A stretch of 64,000 bases of DNA, from positions 81,787-145,786 of the forward strand of contig NZ_FQYK01000007.1 of NCBI RefSeq assembly GCF_900141715.1, in the 5' to 3' direction. The notes under the pieces are model-generated. The model searched no databases. It was not told the origin of the DNA and was given only the letters and a program-made list of their open reading frames with translations. This stretch comes from Algibacter luteus. Its GTDB lineage: Bacteria; Bacteroidota; Bacteroidia; Flavobacteriales; Flavobacteriaceae. The translations under genes were made by a program, and so were the position numbers. Positions 58,713 to 64,000 of this stretch are shown here, one piece after another; position 1 is the stretch's first letter, and the number at the start of each line of letters is the position of its first letter.

Positions 58713-60677
58713 TTATTCCTCTTCGTCTTTTACTTTATCACTAGAGTTTATAGGTTGCTCCTTTTCAAAAGCACGCTTTCCAAATATTTTTTCAAGATTA
58801 TCCTTGAAAATAACTTCTTTTTCTAACAATACCTCTGCAAGTTCTGTTAGTTTATCTTTATGTTCTTCTAATAATTTTATAGCACGTTCATATTGCTCCT
58901 CAATAATACGAGAAATTTCTTTATCTATAAGTTCGGCAGTCTGTTCGCTATATGGTTTTGTAAATCCGTATTCGCTTTGTCCAGATGAATCATAATAGGT
59001 AAGGTTTCCAATTTTATCACTTAGCCCATATACAGTAACCATGGCTCGAGCCTGTTTAGTAACTTTTTCTAAATCACTTAGTGCTCCAGTAGATATTTTA
59101 TTAAAAATTACTTTTTCTGCAGCACGACCACCTAAGGCTGCACACATCTCATCTAGCATTTGCTCTGGACGAACAATTAAACGTTCTTCTGGCAAATACC
59201 AGGCAGCACCTAATGAACGGCCACGAGGCACAATAGTTACTTTTACTAAAGGTGCGGCATGTTCAAGCATCCAGCTAGTTACAGCATGACCCGCTTCGTG
59301 AAATGCCACTGCGCGTTTTTCGCTAGGGGTAATAATTTTGTTTTTCTTTTCGAGTCCGCCTATAATTCTATCAACAGCATCAAGAAAATCTTGTTTATCT
59401 ACAGCTTTCTTACCTTGTCTCGCAGCAATTAATGCGGCTTCGTTACACACATTAGCAATATCGGCTCCTGAAAATCCTGGGGTTTGCTTTGATAAGAAAT
59501 CTAAATCCAAATCTTTAGCTTTTTTCAAAGGTCTTAAATGCACTTCAAAAATTTCTTTACGCTCACGAACATCTGGTAAATCAACATATATCTGTCTATC
59601 AAAACGTCCAGCACGCATTAAAGCTTTATCTAGTATATCAGCTCTGTTGGTTGCAGCAATTACAATAACATTTGTATTCGTGCCAAAACCATCCATTTCA
59701 GTTAATAACTGGTTTAAGGTATTTTCACGCTCGTCATTACTACCAGACATAGCGTTTTTACCTCTTGCTCGACCTATGGCATCAATTTCATCAATAAAAA
59801 TGATTGAAGGCGATTTTTCTTTGGCTTGCTTAAACAAGTCTCTAACACGAGAAGCACCAACCCCTACAAACATTTCAACAAAATCTGAACCTGATAGAGA
59901 AAAGAATGGTACTTTTGCTTCACCTGCCACTGCCTTTGCTAATAAGGTTTTACCGGTTCCTGGAGGGCCTACAAGTAAGGCTCCTTTTGGGATTTTACCA
60001 CCAAGCTTCGTATATTTTTCAGGAAATTTTAGGAAGTCTACTATTTCTTGAACTTCTTCTTTAGCCCCTTCAAGTCCTGCAACATCTTTAAAACTAGTTT
60101 TTACCTCTGTATTCTGGTCAAACAGTTTTGCTTTAGATTTTCCTATATTAAAAATTTGACCACCAGCACCTCCTCCGGCCCCACCAGACATACGTCTCAT
60201 GATAAATATCCAAACACCAATTAAAAGTATAAATGGTAAAATACCCATGAGCAAATTCCCCCAATCGTTCGTTTCAGTATCAAAAGTTACAACTGGTTTT
60301 ACAGAAAGGTTTTCAGTTAATTCTTTTAACTGATTTTCAAAATTTTGGAGGTCACCAAATTCAAACCTATAATTAGGTAATTTGGTCGCAGACGGTATAA
60401 TTGTTTGAGGTTTAGAATTTTTATGAATTTCTTTTGTCTCGGCATCTTTGGTCAAATAAACTTTTGCTACACGTGTGTTTTTGACAATATCAACTCGCTC
60501 AACGTCACCATCTTCTAAATATCTAAAAAAATCTGATGGTGTTGTTTTATTTGCGTCTTGATAGGTGCTACCATTAAATAATTGATAGCCCAAAAACAAT
60601 GCTATGAGTATGCCATAAATCCAATAAGGACTGAATTTAGGTTTTTTATCTTTTATATTTTTCTTTTCGTTTGCCAT
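58713..60677 (-). CDS. ftsH: ATP-dependent zinc metalloprotease FtsH
   Basis: Membrane-bound AAA+ protease degrading membrane and regulatory proteins. 654 residues. Two membrane helices (about 15-32 and 142-162) flank a periplasmic domain; a Gly/Ala-rich linker (RMSGGAGGGAGGQIF) follows; the AAA domain has GPPGTGKT (Walker A, about 233-240), IIFIDEIDAIGRARG (Walker B), the SRH region; and the zinc protease has HEAGH (about 460). The C-terminus is acidic. Co-directional with rsfS, 8 bp downstream of it. Confidence 0.97.
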   Translation of the reverse strand: MANEKKNIKDKKPKFSPYWIYGILIALFLGYQLFNGSTYQDANKTTPSDFFRYLEDGDVERVDIVKNTRVAKVYLTKDAETKEIHKNSKPQTIIPSATKLPNYRFEFGDLQNFENQLKELTENLSVKPVVTFDTETNDWGNLLMGILPFILLIGVWIFIMRRMSGGAGGGAGGQIFNIGKSKAKLFDQNTEVKTSFKDVAGLEGAKEEVQEIVDFLKFPEKYTKLGGKIPKGALLVGPPGTGKTLLAKAVAGEAKVPFFSLSGSDFVEMFVGVGASRVRDLFKQAKEKSPSIIFIDEIDAIGRARGKNAMSGSNDERENTLNQLLTEMDGFGTNTNVIVIAATNRADILDKALMRAGRFDRQIYVDLPDVRERKEIFEVHLRPLKKAKDLDLDFLSKQTPGFSGADIANVCNEAALIAARQGKKAVDKQDFLDAVDRIIGGLEKKNKIITPSEKRAVAFHEAGHAVTSWMLEHAAPLVKVTIVPRGRSLGAAWYLPEERLIVRPEQMLDEMCAALGGRAAEKVIFNKISTGALSDLEKVTKQARAMVTVYGLSDKIGNLTYYDSSGQSEYGFTKPYSEQTAELIDKEISRIIEEQYERAIKLLEEHKDKLTELAEVLLEKEVIFKDNLEKIFGKRAFEKEQPINSSDKVKDEEE

Positions 60678-60685
60678 TCGTTTTT

Positions 60686-61057
60686 TTAGTAACTCGTTTC
60701 TATTATTGTTGTTTTAGCATCGCCCCAAAGACTCTCAATATCATAATAATCTCTTATATGTTTCTGAAAGACATGTACAACAACGTTTACGTAATCTATT
60801 AATACCCATTCGGCGTTATCTACACCTTCGGTATGCCATGGGTTATCTTTAAGTTCTTTGCTAACCTTTTTTTGTACAGAACTAACTATGGCGTTAACTT
60901 GCGTATTTGAAGTACCTTCGCAAATAATGAAGTAATCACAAACGGTGTTTTCAATTTCTCTTAAATCAAGAATATTTATTTCTTTACCTTTAACATCTTC
61001 AATTCCACTAATTATTACAGATATTAATTGGTCTGCGCTTATTTTTTGTTTCGCCAT
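60686..61057 (-). CDS. rsfS: Ribosomal silencing factor RsfS
   Basis: 123 residues of the RsfS/Iojap family, which binds L14 and blocks subunit joining under starvation. Landmarks: SVIISGIEDVKGKEINILDLREIENTVCDYFIICEGTSNTQVNAI, ELKDNPWHTEGVDNAEWVLIDYVNVVVHVFQKHIRDYYDIESLWGDAK. Operon with ftsH, 8 bp downstream, a layout I recall from other flavobacteria. A -7 box lies upstream at 61077. Confidence 0.94.
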   Translation of the reverse strand: MAKQKISADQLISVIISGIEDVKGKEINILDLREIENTVCDYFIICEGTSNTQVNAIVSSVQKKVSKELKDNPWHTEGVDNAEWVLIDYVNVVVHVFQKHIRDYYDIESLWGDAKTTIIETSY

Positions 61058-61076
61058 TAATTATTTTTAATTTATG

Positions 61077-61084
61077 CAAAGTTA
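61077..61084 (-). promoter_or_regulatory. -7 promoter element of rsfS-ftsH
   Basis: Reads TAACTTTG on the minus strand, 19 bp before the rsfS ATG. The -33 half is not clear. Confidence 0.45.
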
Positions 61085-61150
61085 TTATTTTTTTAGTTCT
61101 TTATACTTTAAAATAAGCATAAGATTTTAGAGTATTTTAATAACCTTTAT

Positions 61151-61882
61151 ATGCACTTAATCAAACTTAATGCCATTGGCTCCACAAATAGCTATTTAAA
61201 ACACTTAAATGCTACAGAATCTATAGCGGATTATACTGCCGTAATAGCCGAAAACCAAACAGAAGGTAGAGGGCAAATGGGCACAATTTGGAACGTCGAA
61301 AATTCTAAAAACCTTACTTTTAGTGTGTTTAAAGACCTTTCTGAATTTCAATTTGAATCGGCCTTTTATATTAGTATGGTTGCTGCTTTATCTGTATATA
61401 GGACTCTCGATTTATTTTCTATTCCTAAACTAAATATTAAATGGCCTAACGACATTTTGTCAGAAAACAAGAAAATATGTGGTATTTTAATTGAAAATGT
61501 CATTAAGCAAAATACTGTAAATGCTTCAGTTATTGGAATTGGGTTAAATGTGAATCAAAATAATTTTGATAATTTACCTCAAGCATCTTCATTAAAATTG
61601 GTTACAGGCAAAACTTATGATTTAAATGAATTAGCAATTACGATTATCAATCAACTCAAAGAATATTTTTTATTACTAAGTGATAATAAATTAAATGTGA
61701 TAAAAAATGAATATGAATCCTATCTATTTAGAAAAAATAAACCTTCAACATTTAAGGATGCGGAAGGTGTTATGTTTTCTGGATTTATAAAAGGTGTTTC
61801 TGAAACTGGTAATCTTCAAGTTTTGTTAGAAGATGAAATATTAAAGGAATTCGATATGAAGACTATTACCCTTTTGTACTAA
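61151..61882 (+). CDS. birA: Biotin-[acetyl-CoA-carboxylase] ligase
   Basis: Attaches biotin to the carrier protein of acetyl-CoA carboxylase. 243 residues, the short form without the N-terminal DNA-binding repressor domain. Motifs: LNAIGSTNSYLK, AENQTEGRGQMGTIWNVENSKNL (GRGR-type biotinyl-AMP loop, here GRGQ), LNIKWPNDILSENKKICGILIENV, and IGIGLNVNQN. Divergent from rsfS. Its stop overlaps the convergent SRPBCC gene by 4 bp. Confidence 0.93.
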   Translation: MHLIKLNAIGSTNSYLKHLNATESIADYTAVIAENQTEGRGQMGTIWNVENSKNLTFSVFKDLSEFQFESAFYISMVAALSVYRTLDLFSIPKLNIKWPNDILSENKKICGILIENVIKQNTVNASVIGIGLNVNQNNFDNLPQASSLKLVTGKTYDLNELAITIINQLKEYFLLLSDNKLNVIKNEYESYLFRKNKPSTFKDAEGVMFSGFIKGVSETGNLQVLLEDEILKEFDMKTITLLY

Positions 61883-62274
61883 ATGGCTTTTGGAATACTG
61901 CTAGCCAATGTTTCAATAAATTTACTTATTGGACTTTTAATCATCATTGCCATCATTGGGTTAAAATCGCCAGTAAAATCTAATTTTACTTCACTTGAAT
62001 CTGAGTTTACTTCTGTAATATTTGCGATAAGCGAAAAATCTATTTTACCCCCAGCAGCACCTAATACTATTTTATTTGGCGGGATAACTTCTTTTTTCTT
62101 TAGTATAATTTCTGGCATTCCTTTTAATGCGAAAAGAAATTTATCTTCACTTATAACTTCAAATTTACTTATGTTTTCAGGCATTAAAGATTCGAAGTTT
62201 TTTATATCAGCTAAAAAATTAAAGACATCTTCTGGAGATTTATCTACACTAATTTTTGGAGATTCTAAATTCAT
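61879..62274 (-). CDS. SRPBCC/START-like domain protein
   Basis: 131 residues with an SRPBCC fold: VDKSPEDVFNFLADIKNFESLMPENISKFEVISEDKFLFALKGMPEIILKK, and the C-terminal helix PISKFIETLASSIPKAI. Such proteins hold hydrophobic ligands in a helix-grip cavity; no ligand can be predicted. It stands next to pyrE, co-directional, in the same order I recall in other flavobacteria. Overlaps birA by 4 bp at the 3' end. Confidence 0.85.
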   Translation of the reverse strand: MNLESPKISVDKSPEDVFNFLADIKNFESLMPENISKFEVISEDKFLFALKGMPEIILKKKEVIPPNKIVLGAAGGKIDFSLIANITEVNSDSSEVKLDFTGDFNPMMAMMIKSPISKFIETLASSIPKAI

Positions 62275-62339
62275 TATTTTTTTTAGTTATTAATTGTTAA
62301 GTGGTTTTGTAAAATCCAACTCCACCGTATAAGGCTATA

Positions 62340-62984
62340 TCAATTAGCGTTCCATTTACTTGGATTGGAATTCCAATCTGATAATGTTTTTAATTCTTTC
62401 TCAGAAATATAATTGGTTTCTAGAGCTTCTTCAAGTAAGTTTTCATAGTTGCTTAATGTATTTAGTTGTATATTCTCTTTTTCAAAATTTTCAGCAGCAA
62501 CATCAAAACCATAAGTAAAAATAGCAACCATTCCTTTTACGTTAATGCCGGCTTCTTTCAATGCTCTAACGGCATTTAAACTGCTTTTACCTGTGCTAAT
62601 TAAGTCTTCTACCACTACAACATTTTGTCCGCTTTCTATAAAACCTTCTATTTGGTTTTTGCGCCCGTGTCCTTTAGCATCTGGTCTTACATAAATGAAT
62701 GGTAAACCTAAATATTCGGCAACTAAAATGCCTATACCTATGGCTCCTGTTGCTACGCCTGCTATAACATCTGGTTTGCCATATTGTTTTTCAATATGTT
62801 TGGCCATGGTTTCGCGAATGTAATTTCTAATGGTAGGAAAAGATAAAAGTATTCTATTATCACAATAAATTGGGGATTTCCATCCAGAAGCCCATGTAAA
62901 TGGCTCCTTTGGGCTTAGTTTTATAGCATTTATTTGCAATAAAACTTCAGCTGTTTTTTTAGCGGTGTCTTTGTCAAAAATCAT
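62340..62984 (-). CDS. pyrE: Orotate phosphoribosyltransferase
   Basis: Forms orotidine 5'-phosphate from orotate and PRPP in pyrimidine synthesis. 214 residues: SPKEPFTWASGWKSPIYCDNR (orotate-binding), VIAGVATGAIGIGILVAEYLGLPFIYVR, KGHGRKNQIEGFIESGQNVVVVEDLISTGKSSLNAVRAL (PRPP motif VVVVEDLISTGKS), typical of the type I enzyme. A TAnnTTTG box ends 5 bp before the ATG. Confidence 0.96.
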   Translation of the reverse strand: MIFDKDTAKKTAEVLLQINAIKLSPKEPFTWASGWKSPIYCDNRILLSFPTIRNYIRETMAKHIEKQYGKPDVIAGVATGAIGIGILVAEYLGLPFIYVRPDAKGHGRKNQIEGFIESGQNVVVVEDLISTGKSSLNAVRALKEAGINVKGMVAIFTYGFDVAAENFEKENIQLNTLSNYENLLEEALETNYISEKELKTLSDWNSNPSKWNAN

Positions 62985-62989
62985 GGTAG

Positions 62990-62997
62990 CAAAATTA
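62990..62997 (-). promoter_or_regulatory. -7 promoter element of pyrE
   Basis: TAATTTTG on the minus strand, ending 5 bp before the pyrE start, so the mRNA is probably leaderless or nearly so. The -33 half is weak. Confidence 0.45.
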
Positions 62998-63179
62998 CGT
63001 ATAAATTTAAATTTAACTCATTGTAATTAATATATAATCGGTTTTTTTTTAACAATTTAAAAAGCGGCTATTTATATGTGTTCTTTCAATTTGCTTTTTA
63101 CAAATAGGAAATAGATTACATTTAAATCTATTTTTTCGATAAAGCGTATTTTTTATTTGTTTAAATATATTTTACAAAA

Positions 63180-63206
63180 GTTAAACAAATAATATTATTG
63201 TTTAAC
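63180..63206. repeat. Palindrome at the adhesin-gene promoter
   Basis: GTTAAACAA ... TTGTTTAAC: two 9-bp inverted arms around AT-rich DNA, nearly symmetric over 27 bp (one extra base on the left). It overlaps the region just upstream of, and partly into, the TAACTTTG -7 box, as expected of an operator. Confidence 0.5.
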
Positions 63207-63210
63207 TTTG
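63203..63210 (+). promoter_or_regulatory. -7 promoter element of the adhesin-like gene
   Basis: TAACTTTG (TAnnTTTG), 23 bp before the ATG at 63234. The -33 position (63180-63183) reads GTTA, a poor match to TTTG. The rest of the 250-bp gap upstream is AT-rich with nothing else recognised. Confidence 0.5.
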
Positions 63211-63233
63211 AACAGAATAAATCAAACAATATC

Positions 63234-64000
63234 ATGAAAGCAACACTACCAAGCCAAAGAACCAAATCTAGGAGCCTATTATTTTTTGCCTTTCTTTTTA
63301 TTACATTTCAATCATTTGCAGATGTGACATGTGGAAATATTGAAGGATTCGAATTTACCAACGGACATGAGTCAACAACTTTATCTGATGGAGGTGTATA
63401 CTCTATTGAGAATTTGCCTGATAATTTTTATATCAATTTGCATGTTGATGGTTATTCACAGAGTGTACGTTACGTTTTGGAAAATTTAGATACTGGTAAG
63501 AAAATAAAAATTACTGAAAACTTATTACCATACACTTTTCCAGCTGGAAATAAACCTTGGTATCTAGGAAACGCCAATTATAAATTAACCGCATCATTAT
63601 ATAAATACGACTTGGGGTTTGGGCGTTGTGATACTAAAACAATTTATTTTACTCTCGGAGATACATGTAGTGCGGATGCCGGTGGCTTACATGCCAATGC
63701 CGATAGCGTTGTATTAAGTGGCGGTAAAGCGATGCTTAGTGCTACAGCGGATGGCAATATCAATATTCCAGAAGGATATAGCAGTATTTATGTCTTAACT
63801 TCAGGAACAGACTTAGTGATTGAAGCTGTAAACACAGATCCAGAGTTCACAGTAAACAGTGCAGGCTTATACACCATCCATACCTTAGTGTATGATGGCA
63901 GACCAGAGAGTGCCAACTTTTTAGATTTAAGCATAGTAACTTTTGGAAGCACCACAGGTGTCGATGTATTAAATGTGGTAACCAATGCAGGTTTATGTGC
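63234..64000 (+). CDS. Large secreted adhesin-like repeat protein, 5' part only
   Basis: The first 255 codons of a gene running off the right edge. A signal peptide (about residues 1-30, ending SFADVTC-like) is followed by a domain with CGNIEGFEFTNG, then, from about residue 142, a repeat-type module beginning TCSADAGGLHANADSVVLSGG, with the pieces IPEGYSSIYVLTSG, FTVNSAGLYTIHTLVYD and NFLDLSIV-FG-TTGVDVL. I know this module as one that occurs many times in tandem in very large flavobacterial surface proteins with type IX secretion tails. Only the beginning is visible here, so copy number and C-terminal signal are unknown. Confidence 0.82.
   Translation, partial: MKATLPSQRTKSRSLLFFAFLFITFQSFADVTCGNIEGFEFTNGHESTTLSDGGVYSIENLPDNFYINLHVDGYSQSVRYVLENLDTGKKIKITENLLPYTFPAGNKPWYLGNANYKLTASLYKYDLGFGRCDTKTIYFTLGDTCSADAGGLHANADSVVLSGGKAMLSATADGNINIPEGYSSIYVLTSGTDLVIEAVNTDPEFTVNSAGLYTIHTLVYDGRPESANFLDLSIVTFGSTTGVDVLNVVTNAGLC

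Noticed and set aside
59338..60051. Long plus-strand ORF (237 codons) opposite ftsH
   Set aside because: It is antisense to a fully conserved AAA/protease gene; composition follows the shadow of the real codons. The similar ORF at 61883-62293 opposite the SRPBCC gene was rejected for the same reason.

Overview
The window is a gene-dense, AT-rich stretch of a chromosome from a marine-type Flavobacteriaceae bacterium (Bacteroidota). The evidence is consistent throughout: promoters of the form TTTG-N19-TAnnTTTG, a Na+-translocating NADH:quinone reductase (Nqr) operon next to ApbE, a type IX secretion plug-like protein, many Cys-lipoproteins with short signal peptides, DUF1573, DUF6702 and CarboxypepD_reg-like proteins, and the start of a large adhesin-like gene whose repeat type is familiar from gliding/T9SS bacteria. 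I do not assign a genus.

Layout. 1-213: 5' end of a minus-strand T9SS plug-domain gene. 376-6553: nqrABCDEF, with hairpins in the A-B and D-E spacers and a strong terminator. 6604-9414: an Nqr-adjacent accessory block holding a frameshifted mini-gene behind a perfect promoter, two 125-residue paralogues flanking a minus-strand gene of unknown function, and the lipoprotein flavin transferase ApbE that would flavinylate NqrB and NqrC. 9415-13882: methyltransferase, SUMF1-like protein, map, HAD phosphatase, gpmI. 14135-17392: ankyrin protein, M48 protease, a head-to-head GNAT pair, tRNA-Gly(UCC), dipeptidase E. 17501-22500: envelope block (two CarboxypepD_reg-like proteins, DUF6702, M1 peptidase, TatA). 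22653-24920: TPR hybrid histidine kinase, with a paralogue at 40831-43068.

24937-33349 is a minus-strand kynurenine catabolic cluster: kynU, kmo, RidA-type deaminase, aldehyde dehydrogenase, SDR, 3-hydroxyanthranilate dioxygenase, ACMS decarboxylase and O-methyltransferase. Together they would convert kynurenine through 3-hydroxyanthranilate and aminocarboxymuconate semialdehyde to 2-aminomuconate and its deaminated product. The cluster is peppered with palindromic repeats, and a GIY-YIG nuclease gene bounded by inverted copies of one palindrome sits inside it.

33440-40841: YjdI/CDGSH fusion, lipoprotein, methyltransferase, a two-gene cassette-like module (PD40 propeller lipoprotein plus KOW protein) bounded by inverted structured ends, msrA, a zinc-ribbon-family coiled-coil protein that has lost its zinc cysteines, Nif3-like protein and lpxK. 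43096-50913: gap, lipA, two ECF sigma factors (one with an anti-sigma factor), a glycosyltransferase, murB and an aminotransferase. 51037-62984: aspartyl protease with PDZ, DUF1573, valS, acyl-CoA-binding protein, psd, cdsA, LUD protein, ftsH, rsfS, birA, SRPBCC protein and pyrE. 63234-64000: start of a secreted adhesin-like gene running off the window.

The least explained parts are the inverted-end module at 35562-36974, the GIY-YIG/palindrome element at 29796-30165, and a dispersed GC-richer repeat family with four copies (16590, 27250, 37800, 45117), one of which is split by a perfect 20-bp palindrome. All positions and motifs were read by eye; no database search was run.
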